Assembly: GCF_021155765.1 (NCBI RefSeq)
Contig: NC_060106.1
Location: forward strand, 22,536,031 to 22,600,030
DNA: 64,000 nucleotides
Direction: 5' to 3'
From: Diprion similis
Lineage: Eukaryota > Arthropoda > Insecta > Hymenoptera > Diprionidae
Under the pieces are notes generated by a model. That model saw nothing but the letters and a program-made list of their open reading frames with translations. It was not told the origin of the DNA and did no database searches. The position numbers were made by a program, and so were the translations under genes. This document shows positions 41,224-54,576 of this stretch, piece after piece (position 1 is the first letter of the stretch; each line of letters starts with the position of its first letter).

Positions 41224-44200
41224 TTGATTTCGAGACGGAAATTTTTCGACTCCAAAAATCACAAAAAAACTAAGGCTAACCCCTTTGGATTTTTGGCGGA
41301 AATTTCAGCGATTTTGGAGAGTGATGCAATTGATTCTTTAAGGTACTATTCTGGCGTAATTTTGCGAGAGGAATCGATTGATCGCAGTCCCTATACGCTG
41401 CGAGCAACGCGAAAAAAGTTACAGCCGAAAAACTGCAGATTTTCATCGTCATTTCTCCGCTGTTGGACCTACGCCCTTTTTCATGTGATTTCTGAGTTTC
41501 TGGTGGTCCAATTACTCTAGAAATGGTCATACTAATTGATTTTGAGACCGAAAATTCTCGACTCCAAAAATCACGAAAAAACTAAGGCTAACCCCTTTGG
41601 ATTTTAGGCGAAAATTTCGGCGATTTTAGAAAGTGCTGCAATTAATTCTTTGAGGCACTATTCCGACGTAATTTTGCCAGAGGAATCGATTGATCGCTGT
41701 CCCGATACGCTGCGAGCAACGTGAAAGAAGTTACAGCCGAAAAACTGCAGATTTTCATCGTCATTTCTCCACTGTGGGTCCTACGCCCTTTTTCATGTGA
41801 TTTCTGAGTTCCTGGTGGTCCAATCACTCTAGAAAGGGTCATACTAATTGATTCCGAGACGGAAAATTTTCGACTCCAAAAATCACCAAAAAACTAAGGC
41901 TAACCCCTTTGGATTCTAGGCGAAAATTTCGGCGATTTTAGAAAGTGCTGCAATCAATTCTTTGAGGCACTATTCCGACGTAATTTTGCCAGAGGAATCG
42001 ATTGATCGCAGTCCCGATACGCTGCGAGCAACGTGAAAGAAGTTACAGCCGAAAAACTGCAGATTTTCATCGTCATTTCTCCACTGTGGGTCCTACGCCC
42101 TTTTTCATGTGATTTCTGAGTTCCTGGTGGTCCAATTACTCTAGAAAGGGTCATACTAATTGATTCCGAGACGGAAAATTTTCGACTCCAAAAATCACAA
42201 AAAAAACTAAGGCTAACCCCTTTGGATTTTTGGCGGGAATTTCAGCAATTTTGGAGGGTGATGCAATTAATCCTTTAAGCCACTATTCCGGCGTAATTTT
42301 GCGGGAGGAATCGATTGATCGCAGTCCCGATACGCTGCGAGCAACGCGAAAAAAGTTACAGCCGAAAAACTGCAGATTTTCATCGTCATTTCTCCGCTGT
42401 TGGTTCTACGCTCTTTTTGATGTGATTTTTGAGTTTCTGGTGGTCCAATTACTCTAGAAATGGTCATACCAATTGATTTTGAGACCGAAAATTTTCGACT
42501 CTAAAAATCACGAAAAAACTAAGGCTAACCCCTTTGGATTTTAGGCGAAAATTTCGGCGATTTTAGAAAGTGCTGCAATTAATTCTTTGAGGCACTATTC
42601 TGACGTAATTTTGCCAGAGGAATCGATTGATCGCAGTCCCGATACGCTGCGAGCAACGTGAAAGAAGTTACAGCCGAAAAACTGCAGATTTTCATCGTCA
42701 TTTCTCCACTGTGGGTCCTACGCCCTTTTTTATGTGATTTCTGAGTTCCTGGTGGTCCAATCACTCTAGAAAGGGTCATACTAATTGATTCCGAGACGGA
42801 AAATTTTCGACTCCAAAAATCACCAAAAAACTAAGGCTAACCCCTTTGGATTCTAGGCGAAAATTTCGGCGATTTTAGAAAGTGCTGCAATCAATTCTTT
42901 GAGGCACTATTCCGACGTAATTTTGCCAGAGGAATCGATTGATCGCAGTCCCGATACGCTGCGAGCAACGTGAAAGAAGTTACAGCCGAAAAACTGCAGA
43001 TTTTCATCGTCATTTCTCCGCTGTGAGTCCTACGCCCTTTTTCATGTGATTTCTGAGTTCCTGGTGGTCCAATTACTCCAGAAAGGGTCATACTAATTGA
43101 TTCCGAGACGGAAAATTTCCGACTCCAAAAATCACGAAAAAACTAAGGCTAACCCCTTTGGATTTTGGGCCAAAATTTCAGCGATTTTGGAAAGTGCTGC
43201 AAATGATTCTTTGAGGCTCTATTCCGACGTAATTTTGCCAGAGGAATCGATTGATCGCAGTCCCGATACGCTGCGAGCAACGTGAAAGAAGTTACAGCCG
43301 AAAAACTGCAGATTTTCATCGTCATTTCTCCACTGTGGGTCCTACGCCCTTTTTTATGTGATTTCTGAGTTTCTGGTGGTCCAATCACTCTAGAAAGGGT
43401 CATACTAATTGATTCCGAGACGGAAAATTTTCGACTCCAAAAATCACCAAAAAACTAAGGCTAACCCCTTTGGATTCTAGGCGAAAATTTCGGCGATTTT
43501 AGAAAGTGCTGCAATCAATTCTTTGAGGCACTATTCCGACGTAATTTTGCCAGAGGAATCGATTGATCGCAGTCCCGATACGCTGCGAGCAACGTGAAAG
43601 AAGTTACAGCCGAAAAACTGCAGATTTTCATCGTCATTTCTCCACTGTGGGTCCTACGCCCTTTTTCATGTGATTTCTGAGTTCCTGGTGGTCCAATTAC
43701 TCTAGAAAGGGTCATACTAATTGATTCCGAGACGGAAAATTTTCGACTCCAAAAATCACAAAAAAAACTAAGGCTAACCCCTTTGGATTTTTGGCGGAAA
43801 TTTCAGCAATTTTGGAGGGTGATGCAATTAATTCTTTAAGCCACTATTCCGGCGTAATTTTGCGAGAGGAATCGATTGATCGCAGTCCCGATACGCTGCG
43901 AGCAACGCGAAAAAAGTTACAGCCGAAAAACTGCAGATTTTCATCGTCATTTCTCCGCTGTTGGTTCTACGCTCTTTTTGATGTGATTTTTGAGTTTCTG
44001 GTGGTCCAATTACTCTAGAAATGGTCATACCAATTGATTTTGAGACCGAAAATTTTCGACTCTAAAAATCACGAAAAAACTAAGGCTAACCCCTTTGGAT
44101 TTTAGGCGAAAATTTCGGCGATTTTAGAAAGTGCTGCAAATAATTCTTTGAGGCACTATTCCGACGTAATTTTGCCAGAGGAATCGATTGATCGCAGTCC

Positions 44201-44340
44201 CGATACGCTGCGAGCAACGTGAAAGAAGTTACAGCCGAAAAACTGCAGATTTTCATCGTCATTTCTCCACTGTGGGTCCTACGCCCTTTTTTATGTGATT
44301 TCTGAGTTCCTGGTGGTCCAATCACTCTAGAAAGGGTCAT
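41224..44340 (+). repeat. Multi-monomer block recurring at 30.1, 41.2, 49.2 and 57.0 kb
   Basis: The ordered series of about ten monomer variants beginning at 41224 is also found beginning at 30086, 49213 and 56953 (offsets 11138, 7989 and 7740 bp). A shortened version starts at 36228. Variant-specific changes such as GGATTTTGGGCCAAAATTTC recur at matching places. Confidence 0.75.
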
Positions 44341-45027
44341 ACTAATTGATTCCGAGACGGAAAATTTTCGACTCCAAAAATCACCAAAAAACTAAGGCTA
44401 ACCCCTTTGGATTCTAGGCGAAAATTTCGGCGATTTTAGAAAGTGCTGCAATCAATTCTTTGAGGCACTATTCCGACGTAATTTTGCCAGAGGAATCGAT
44501 TGATCGCAGTCCCGATACGCTGCGAGCAACGTGAAAGAAGTTACAGCCGAAAAACTGCAGATTTTCATCGTCATTTCTCCACTGTGGGTCCTACGCCCTT
44601 TTTCATGTGATTTCTGAGTTCCTGGTGGTCCAATTACTCTAGAAAGGGTCATACTAATTGATTCCGAGACGGAAAATTTTCGACTCCAAAAATCACAGAA
44701 AAACTAAGGCTAACCCCTTTGGATTTTTGGCGGAAATTTCAGCGATTTTGGAAAGTGCTGCAATTATTTCTTTAGGGCACTATTCCGACGTAGTTTCGCC
44801 AGAGGAATCGATTGATCGCAGTCCCGATACGCTGCGAGCAACGCAAAAAAAGTTACAGCCGAAAAACTGCAGATTTTCATCGTCATTTTTCCGCTGTTGG
44901 TCCTACGCTCTTTTTCATGTGATTTCTGAGTTTCTGGTGGTCCAATTACTCTAGAAAGGGTCATACTAATTGATTTCGAGACGGAAAATTTTCGACTCCA
45001 AAAATCACGAAAAAACTAAGGCTAACC

Positions 45028-46211
45028 TTAGGAGGCAGTCACGGATCTGAGGAGGTTGCGAGAAGCGGATCGAGAAGAGCGTCTCCGCTCTTCCGCTCGC
45101 CTATGCGAAGCGGAGATCATTATCTCGGGGATCCCTTGTTCCACCGCTGAGGGTATTCGCCCCGCTGTAACTGGGCTAGCTGCTGCGCTTGATGTGCCTA
45201 TTGACAATGCGGACATTTCCGCCTGTCGGTTTCTGATCCCTCCCTCTAAGGCTCGCAAGGATAGCCCAATTCCACTTGTTGTGCGGCTTTCCTCCAAAGC
45301 AATGGCGCTTCGTCTTTTGGCTGCTAAAAAGCAGAGAGGGTCGTTGCGCACTCTTGACCTACCAGTAATTCCCCTGGGTACCATTTCCACTATCCACGTT
45401 CATGAGGCCCTTCCTCGCGAGACTCATAAGCTGTTAGTTTCAGCCAAGGCCGTCGCGAAGTCTCGTGGCTTTAAGTACGTCTGGCACAGAGAGGGTGCTA
45501 TTCTGATCAGGAGGTCTGACGGTGCACATATCCACCGTATCTCTTCGCCGGAGGCACTTGCCGCCTTTGAGGCAAGATTTCCGGCTTCTGTTTCCACGTC
45601 CGTTTCGGTTGCTCCGGCTATTTCAGCCGACACTCGCAGGACATCCGAAACTCCCTGACGGCTGTATTCGCCACTCGCCACTAGAAGTTTCTCTCCCGGC
45701 TAATTTTCGTTTTCGTCTCCACTCTTGACAAGCTTGCTGCCTTCGAGCACACAATTCATAAGTATCTCTTTCGGACTGGTGATCCTCCTTTCTCTCTTTT
45801 GTTTTCTTTGACTTCTTTTCTTTCTTTTCTTTTCTTTCTTCATTTTTTCTTCTTTCCTAGTTAGAATGGACACTACGTGCCTCTAGTCTCTGCTTTCAGT
45901 TTCTTCAGGCGTCTCTTTCCGTATTGTGAAGATGTCTACGGGCCTCGTCCGTTCCGTGATCTTTGTTCTTTTGCATTCGTTTTTACATGCCTTTCTGAAT
46001 GTACCGGTTCGAGATAGCTGTACTCGTATCTGTAGTTTTAGTTTTAGTTTTGGCTTTAGCCCTAGCCTTAATTCGGACTATAGTTTTAATGTAATCGTAT
46101 AAGTTTCTGCTTGTACTCTCTTTGTAAAACTTTTTGTTTCTCTGTAACTACCAGTTTTCCAATATTGTTATGGAAATATCAATAAATACCTTCAACCTTC
46201 AACCTTCAACC
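45028..46211 (+). mobile_element. ORF1-only non-LTR retroelement, copy 1
   Basis: The insert is 1184 bp and splits a satellite monomer between GGCTAACC and CCTTTGG. It ends with AATATCAATAAATACC and three TTCAACC repeats, a LINE-type 3' end with a short tandem tail. The flanks share only AACC, so the target duplication is at most about 4 bp and cannot be separated from the tail. An ORF1-like frame fills the first half. The 3' half is untranslated sequence with a long TTTCTT-rich pyrimidine tract and no trace of endonuclease or reverse transcriptase. It is therefore a non-autonomous element: either internally deleted and 5'-truncated, or an ORF1-only family comparable in layout to mammalian HAL1. 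Mobilisation would need proteins supplied by a full-length relative. Confidence 0.85.
45032..45658 (+). pseudogene. ORF1-like protein remnant of non-LTR retroelement, copy 1
   Basis: An open frame of 208 codons follows a TAG at the element's left end and stops with TGA at 45656-45658. It has no ATG before codon 91, so the natural N terminus is missing. The sequence resembles the nucleic-acid-binding ORF1 proteins of insect non-LTR elements (the FP-like C-terminal type). The features are a short basic/acidic helix, then IIISGIP, a ...VPIDNADISACRF... segment, PIPLVVRLSS, a conserved HEALPRETHKLLVSAKAVAK helix, and FKYVWHREGAILIRR. The order and spacing of these blocks support the assignment, which rests on pattern memory rather than a search. 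The frame is richer in G+C than the surrounding satellite. Confidence 0.7.
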
Positions 46212-46836
46212 CCTTTGGATTTTTGGCGGAAATTTCAGCGATTTTAGAAAGTGCTGCAATTATTTCTTTAGGGCACTATTCCGACGTAATTTCGCCAGAG
46301 GAATCGATTGATCGCAGTCCCGATACGCTGCGAGCAACGCGAAAAAAGTTACAGCCGAAAAACTGCAGATTTTCATCGTCATTTTTCCGCTGTTGGTCCT
46401 ACGCTCTTTTTCATGTGATTTCTGAGTTTCTGGTGGTCCAATTACTCTAGAAAGGGTCATACTAATTGATTCCGAGACGGAAAATTTTCGACTCCAAAAA
46501 TCACAAAAAAAACTAAGGCTAACCCCTTTGGATTTTTGGCGGAAATTTCAGCAATTTTGGAGGGTAATGCAATCAATTCTTTAAGCCACTATACCGGCGT
46601 AATTTTGCGAGAGGAATCGATTGATCGCAGTCCCGATACGCTGCGAGCAACGCGAAAAAAGTTACAGCCGAAAAACTGCAGATTTTCATCGTCATTTTTC
46701 CGCTGTTGGTCCTACGCTCTTTTTCATGTGATTTCTGAGTTTCTGGTGGTCCAATTACTCTAGAAAGGGTCATACTAATTGATTTCGAGACGGAAAATTT
46801 TCGACTCCAAAAATCACGAAAAAACTAAGGCTAACC

Positions 46837-48020
46837 TTAGGAGGCAGTCACGGATCTGAGGAGGTTGCGAGAAGCGGATCGAGAAGAGCGTCTCCGCTCT
46901 TCCGCTCGCCTATGCGAAGCGGAGATCATTATCTCGGGGATCCCTTGTTCCACCGCTGAGGGTATTCGCCCCGCTGTAACTGGGCTAGCTGCTGCGCTTG
47001 ATGTGCCTATTGACAATGCGGACATTTCCGCCTGTCGGTTTCTGATCCCTCCCTCTAAGGCTCGCAAGGATAGCCCAATTCCACTTGTTGTGCGGCTTTC
47101 CTCCAAAGCAATGGCGCTTCGTCTTTTGGCTGCTAAAAAGCAGAGAGGGTCGTTGCGCACTCTTGACCTACCAGTAATTCCCCTGGGTACCATTTCCACT
47201 ATCCACGTTCATGAGGCCCTTCCTCGCGAGACTCATAAGCTGTTAGTTTCAGCCAAGGCCGTCGCGAAGTCTCGTGGCTTTAAGTACGTCTGGCACAGAG
47301 AGGGTGCTATTCTGATCAGGAGGTCTGACGGTGCACATATCCACCGTATCTCTTCGCCGGAGGCACTTGCCGCCTTTGAGGCAAGATTTCCGGCTTCTGT
47401 TTCCACGTCCGTTTCGGTTGCTCCGGCTATTTCAGCCGACACTCGCAGGACATCCGAAACTCCCTGACGGCTGTATTCGCCACTCGCCACTAGAAGTTTC
47501 TCTCCCGGCTAATTTTCGTTTTCGTCTCCACTCTTGACAAGCTTGCTGCCTTCGAGCACACAATTCATAAGTATCTCTTTCGGACTGGTGATCCTCCTTT
47601 CTCTCTTTTGTTTTCTTTGACTTCTTTTCTTTCTTTTCTTTTCTTTCTTCATTTTTTCTTCTTTCCTAGTTAGAATGGACACTACGTGCCTCTAGTCTCT
47701 GCTTTCAGTTTCTTCAGGCGTCTCTTTCCGTATTGTGAAGATGTCTACGGGCCTCGTCCGTTCCGTGATCTTTGTTCTTTTGCATTCGTTTTTACATGCC
47801 TTTCTGAATGTACCGGTTCGAGATAGCTGTACTCGTATCTGTAGTTTTAGTTTTAGTTTTGGCTTTAGCCCTAGCCTTAATTCGGACTATAGTTTTAATG
47901 TAATCGTATAAGTTTCTGCTTGTACTCTCTTTGTAAAACTTTTTGTTTCTCTGTAACTACCAGTTTTCCAATATTGTTATGGAAATATCAATAAATACCT
48001 TCAACCTTCAACCTTCAACC
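46837..48020 (+). mobile_element. ORF1-only non-LTR retroelement, copy 2
   Basis: Same 1184 bp, same position in the monomer and same tail as copy 1. I found no difference when reading the copies against each other. It lies 1809 bp after copy 1, that is one element plus two monomers. The monomer before it (about 46.5-46.8 kb) is a hybrid of two variants, which marks a recombination point. Confidence 0.85.
46841..47467 (+). pseudogene. ORF1-like remnant, copy 2
   Basis: Identical translation to copy 1 over all 208 codons, with the same missing start. Identity without any frame-disrupting change points to very recent duplication, not to selection. Confidence 0.7.
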
Positions 48021-51000
48021 CCTTTGGATTTTTGGCGGAAATTTCAGCGATTTTAGAAAGTGCTGCAATTATTTCTTTAGGGCACTATTCCGACGTAATT
48101 TCGCCAGAGGAATCGATTGATCGCAGTCCCGATACGCTGCGAGCAACGCGAAAAAAGTTACAGCCGAAAAACTGCAGATTTTCATCGTCATTTTTCCGCT
48201 GTTGGTCCTACGCTCTTTTTCATGTGATTTCTGAGTTTCTGGTGGTCCAATTACTCTAGAAAGGGTCATACTAATTGATTCCGAGACGGAAAATTTTCGA
48301 CTCCAAAAATCACAAAAAAAACTAAGGCTAACCCCTTTGGATTTTTGGCGGAAATTTCAGCAATTTTGGAGGGTAATGCAATCAATTCTTTAAGCCACTA
48401 TTCCGGCGTAATTTTGCGAGAGGAATCGATTGATCGCAGTCCCGATACGCTGCGAGCAACGCGAAAAAAGTTACAGCCGAAAAACTGCAGATTTTCATCG
48501 TTATTTCTCCGCTTTTGGTTCTACGCTCTTTTTTATGTGATTTTTGAGTTCCTGGTGGTCCAATTACTCTAGAAAAAGTCATACTAATTGATTCCGAGAC
48601 GGAAAATTTTCGACTCCAAAAATCACAGAAAAACTAAGGCTAACCCCTTTGGATTTTTGGCGGAAATTTCAGCGATTTTAGGAAGTGCTGCAATTATTTC
48701 TTGAGGGCACCATTCCGACGTAATTTTGCCAGAGGAATCGATTGATCGCAGTCCCGATACGCTGCGAGCAACGCGAAAAAAGTTACAGCCGAAAAACTGC
48801 AGATTTTCATCGTCATTTTTCCGCTGTTGGTCCTACGCTCTTTTTCATGTGATTTCTGAGTTTCTGGTGGTCCAATTACTCTAGAAATGGTCATACTAAT
48901 TGATTCCGAGACGGAAAATTTTCGACTCCAAAAATCACAAAAAAAACTAAGGCTAACCCCTTTGGATTTTTGGCGGAAATTTCAGCAATTTTGGAGGGTA
49001 ATGCAATTATTTCTTTAAGCCACTATTCCGGCGTAATTTTGCGAGAGGAATCGATTGATCGCAGTCCCGATACGCTGCGAGCAACGCGAAAAAAGTTACA
49101 GCCGAAAAACTGCAGATTTTCATCGTCATTTCTCCGCTGTTGGACCTACGCCCTTTTTCATGTGATTTCTGAGTTTCTGGTGGTCTAATTACTCTAGAAA
49201 GGGTCATACTAATTGATTTCGAGACGGAAATTTTTCGACTCCAAAAATCACAAAAAAACTAAGGCTAACCCCTTTGGATTTTTGGCGGAAATTTCAGCGA
49301 TTTTGGAGAGTGATGCAATTGATTCTTTAAGGTACTATTCTGGCGTAATTTTGCGAGAGGAATCGATTGATCGCAGTCCCTATACGCTGCGAGCAACGCG
49401 AAAAAAGTTACAGCCGAAAAACTGCAGATTTTCATCGTCATTTCTCCGCTGTTGGACCTACGCCCTTTTTCATGTGATTTCTGAGTTTCTGGTGGTCCAA
49501 TTACTCTAGAAATGGTCATACTAATTGATTTTGAGACCGAAAATTCTCGACTCCAAAAATCACGAAAAAACTAAGGCTAACCCCTTTGGATTTTAGGCGA
49601 AAATTTCGGCGATTTTAGAAAGTGCTGCAATTAATTCTTTGAGGCACTATTCCGACGTAATTTTGCCAGAGGAATCGATTGATCGCAGTCCCGATACGCT
49701 GCGAGCAACGTGAAAGAAGTTACAGCCGAAAAACTGCAGATTTTCATCGTCATTTCTCCACTGTGGGTCCTACGCCCTTTTTCATGTGATTTCTGAGTTC
49801 CTGGTGGTCCAATCAGTCTAGAAAGGGTCATACTAATTGATTCCGAGACGGAAAATTTTCGACTCCAAAAATCACCAAAAAACTAAGGCTAACCCCTTTG
49901 GATTCTAGGCGAAAATTTCGGCGATTTTAGAAAGTGCTGCAATCAATTCTTTGAGGCACTATTCCGACGTAATTTTGCCAGAGGAATCGATTGATCGCAG
50001 TCCCGATACGCTGCGAGCAACGTGAAAGAAGTTACAGCCGAAAAACTGCAGATTTTCATCGTCATTTCTCCACTGTGGGTCCTACGCCCTTTTTCATGTG
50101 ATTTCTGAGTTCCTGGTGGTCCAATTACTCTAGAAAGGGTCATACTAATTGATTCCGAGACGGAAAATTTTCGACTCCAAAAATCACAAAAAAAACTAAG
50201 GCTAACCCCTTTGGATTTTTGGCGGGAATTTCAGCAATTTTGGAGGGTGATGCAATTAATTCTTTAAGCCACTATTCCGGCGTAATTTTGCGGGAGGAAT
50301 CGATTGATCGCAGTCCCGATACGCTGCGAGCAACGCGAAAAAAGTTACAGCCGAAAAACTGCAGATTTTCATCGTCATTTCTCCGCTGTTGGTTCTACGC
50401 TCTTTTTGATGTGATTTTTGAGTTTCTGGTGGTCCAATTACTCTAGAAATGGTCATACCAATTGATTTTGAGACCGAAAATTTTCGACTCTAAAAATCAC
50501 GAAAAAACTAAGGCTAACCCCTTTGGATTTTAGGCGAAAATTTCGGCGATTTTAGAAAGTGCTGCAATTAATTCTTTGAGGCACTATTCTGACGTAATTT
50601 TGCCAGAGGAATCGATTGATCGCAGTCCCGATACGCTGCGAGCAACGTGAAAGAAGTTACAGCCGAAAAACTGCAGATTTTCATCGTCATTTCTCCACTG
50701 TGGGTCCTACGCCCTTTTTTATGTGATTTCTGAGTTCCTGGTGGTCCAATCACTCTAGAAAGGGTCATACTAATTGATTCCGAGACGGAAAATTTTCGAC
50801 TCCAAAAATCACCAAAAAACTAAGGCTAACCCCTTTGGATTCTAGGCGAAAATTTCGGCGATTTTAGAAAGTGCTGCAATCAATTCTTTGAGGCACTATT
50901 CCGACGTAATTTTGCCAGAGGAATCGATTGATCGCAGTCCCGATACGCTGCGAGCAACGTGAAAGAAGTTACAGCCGAAAAACTGCAGATTTTCATCGTC

Positions 51001-54000
51001 ATTTCTCCGCTGTGAGTCCTACGCCCTTTTTCATGTGATTTCTGAGTTCCTGGTGGTCCAATTACTCCAGAAAGGGTCATACTAATTGATTCCGAGACGG
51101 AAAATTTCCGACTCCAAAAATCACGAAAAAACTAAGGCTAACCCCTTTGGATTTTGGGCCAAAATTTCAGCGATTTTGGAAAGTGCTGCAAATGATTCTT
51201 TGAGGCTCTATTCCGACGTAATTTTGCCAGAGGAATCGATTGATCGCAGTCCCGATACGCTGCGAGCAACGTGAAAGAAGTTACAGCCGAAAAACTGCAG
51301 ATTTTCATCGTCATTTCTCCACTGTGGGTCCTACGCCCTTTTTGATGTGATTTCTGAGTTTCTGGTGGTCCAATCACTCTAGAAAGGGTCATACTAATTG
51401 ATTCCGAGACGGAAAATTTTCGACTCCAAAAATCACCAAAAAACTAAGGCTAACCCCTTTGGATTCTAGGCGAAAATTTCGGCGATTTTAGAAAGTGCTG
51501 CAATCAATTCTTTGAGGCACTATTCCGACGTAATTTTGCCAGAGGAATCGATTGATCGCAGTCCCGATACGCTGCGAGCAACGTGAAAGAAGTTACAGCC
51601 GAAAAACTGCAGATTTTCATCGTCATTTCTCCACTGTGGGTCCTACGCCCTTTTTCATGTGATTTCTGAGTTCCTGGTGGTCCAATTACTCTAGAAAGGG
51701 TCATACTAATTGATTCCGAGACGGAAAATTTTCGACTCCAAAAATCACAAAAAAAACTAAGGCTAACCCCTTTGGATTTTTGGCGGAAATTTCAGCAATT
51801 TTGGAGGGTGATGCAATTAATTCTTTAAGCCACTATTCCGGCGTAATTTTGCGAGAGGAATCGATTGATCGCAGTCCCGATACGCTGCGAGCAACGCGAA
51901 AAAAGTTACAGCCGAAAAACTGCAGATTTTCATCGTCATTTCTCCGCTGTTGGTTCTACGCTCTTTTTGATGTGATTTTTGAGTTTCTGGTGGTCCAATT
52001 ACTCTAGAAATGGTCATACCAATTGATTTTGAGACCGAAAATTTTCGACTCTAAAAATCACGAAAAAACTAAGGCTAACCCCTTTGGATTTTAGGCGAAA
52101 ATTTCGGCGATTTTAGAAAGTGCTGCAAATAATTCTTTGAGGCACTATTCCGACGTAATTTTGCCAGAGGAATCGATTGATCGCAGTCCCGATACGCTGC
52201 GAGCAACGTGAAAGAAGTTACAGCCGAAAAACTGCAGATTTTCATCGTCATTTCTCCACTGTGGGTCCTACGCCCTTTTTTATGTGATTTCTGAGTTCCT
52301 GGTGGTCCAATCACTCTAGAAAGGGTCATACTAATTGATTCCGAGACGGAAAATTTTCGACTCCAAAAATCACCAAAAAACTAAGGCTAACCCCTTTGGA
52401 TTCTAGGCGAAAATTTCGGCGATTTTAGAAAGTGCTGCAATCAATTCTTTGAGGCACTATTCCGACGTAATTTTGCCAGAGGAATCGATTGATCGCAGTC
52501 CCGATACGCTGCGAGCAACGTGAAAGAAGTTACAGCCGAAAAACTGCAGATTTTCATCGTCATTTCTCCGCTGTGGGTCCTACGCCCTTTTTCATGTGAT
52601 TTCTGAGTTCCTGGTGGTCCAATTACTCCAGAAAGGGTCATACTAATTGATTCCGAGACGGAAAATTTCCGACTCCAAAAATCACGAAAAAACTAAGGCT
52701 AACCCCTTTGGATTTTGGGCCAAAATTTCAGCGATTTTGGAAAGTGCTGCAAATAATTCTTTGAGGCTCTATTCCGACGTAATTTTGCCAGAGGAATCGA
52801 TTGATCGCAGTCCCGATACGCTGCGAGCAACGTGAAAGAAGTTACAGCCGAAAAACTGCAGATTTTCATCGTCATTTCTCCGCTGTGGGTCCTACGCCCT
52901 TTTTCATGTGATTTCTGAGTTCCTGGTGGTCCAATTACTCTAGAAAGGGTCATACTAATTGATTCCGAGACGGAAAATTTTCGACTCCAAAAATCACGAA
53001 AAAACTAAGGCTAACCCCTTTGGATTTTAGGCGGAAATTTCGGCGATTTTAGAAAGTGCTGCAATCAATTCTTTGAGGCACTATTCCGACGTCATTTTGC
53101 CAGAGGAATCGATTGATCGCAGTCCCGATACGCTGCGAGCAACGTGAAAGAAGTTACAGCCGAAAAACTGCAGATTTTCATCGTGATTTCTCCACTGTGG
53201 GTCCTACGCCCTTTTTCATGTGATTTCTGAGTTCCTGGTGGTCCAATCACTCTAGAAAGGGTCATACTAATTGATTCCGAGACGGAAAATTCTCGACTCC
53301 AAAAATCACGAAAAAACTAAGGCTAACCCCTTTGGATTTTAGGCGAAAATTTCGGCGATCTTAGAAAGTGCTGCAATTAATTCTTTGAGGCACTATTCCG
53401 ACGTAATTTTGCCAGAGGAATCGATTGATCGCAGTCCCGATACGCTGCGAGCAACGTGAAAGAAGTTACAGCCGAAAAACTGCAGATTTTCATCGTCATT
53501 TCTCCGCTGCTGGTCCTACGCCCTTTTTCATGTGATTTCTGAGTTCTCGGTGGTCCAATTACTCCAGAAAGGGTCATACTAATCGATTCCGAGACGGAAA
53601 ATTTTCGACTCCAAAAATCACGAAAAAACTAAGGCTAACCCCTTTGGATTTTGGGCGAAAATTTCAGCGATTTTGGAAAGTGCTGCAAATAATTCTTTGA
53701 GGCTCTATCCCGACGTAATTTTGCCAGAGGAATCGATTGATCGCAGTCCCGATACGCTGCGAGCAACGTGAAAGAAGTTACAGCCGAAAAACTGCAGATT
53801 TTCATCGTCATTTCTCCGCTGTTGGTCCTACGCCCTTTTTCATGTGATTTCTGAGTTCCTGGTGGTCCAATTACTCCAGAAAGGGTCATACTAATTGATT
53901 CCGAGACGGAAAATTTCCGACTCCAAAAATCACGAAAAAACTAAGGCTAACCCCTTTGGATTTTGGGCCAAAATTTCAGCGATTTTGGAAAGTGCTGCAA

Positions 54001-54576
54001 ATAATTCTTTGAGGCTCTATTCCGACGTAATTTTGCCAGAGGAATCGATTGATCGCAGTCCCGATACGCTGCGAGCAACGTGAAAGAAGTTACAGCCGAA
54101 AAACTGCAGATTTTCATCGTCATTTCTCCGCTGTGGGTCCTACGCCCTTTTTCATGTGATTTCTGAGTTCCTGGTGGTCCAATTACTCTAGAAAGGGTCA
54201 TACTAATTGATTCCGAGACGGAAAATTTTCGACTCCAAAAATCACGAAAAAACTAAGGCCAACCCCTTTGGATTTTAGGCGGAAATTTCGGCGATTTTAG
54301 AAAGTGCTGCAATCAATTCTTTGAGGCACTATTCCGGCGTAATTTTGCGAGAGGAATCGATTGATCGCAGTCCCGATACGCTGCGAGCAACGCGAAAAAA
54401 GTTACAGCCGAAAAACTGCAGATTTTCATCGTCATTTTTCCGCTGTTGGTCCTACGCTCTTTTTCATGTGATTTCTGAGTTTCTGGTGGTCCAATTACTC
54501 TAGAAAGGGTCATACTAATTGATTTCGAGACGGAAAATTTTCGACTCCAAAAATCACGAAAAAACTAAGGCTAACC

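Noticed and set aside
45022..45035. TTAGG insect telomere motif at the left end of the retroelement
   Set aside because: A single TTAGG occurs at the junction; there is no tandem run, so a telomeric origin is not supported.
45028..45390. Antisense open frame of 120 codons in each retroelement copy
   Set aside because: It is the complement of the ORF1-like frame and has no recognisable protein motif.
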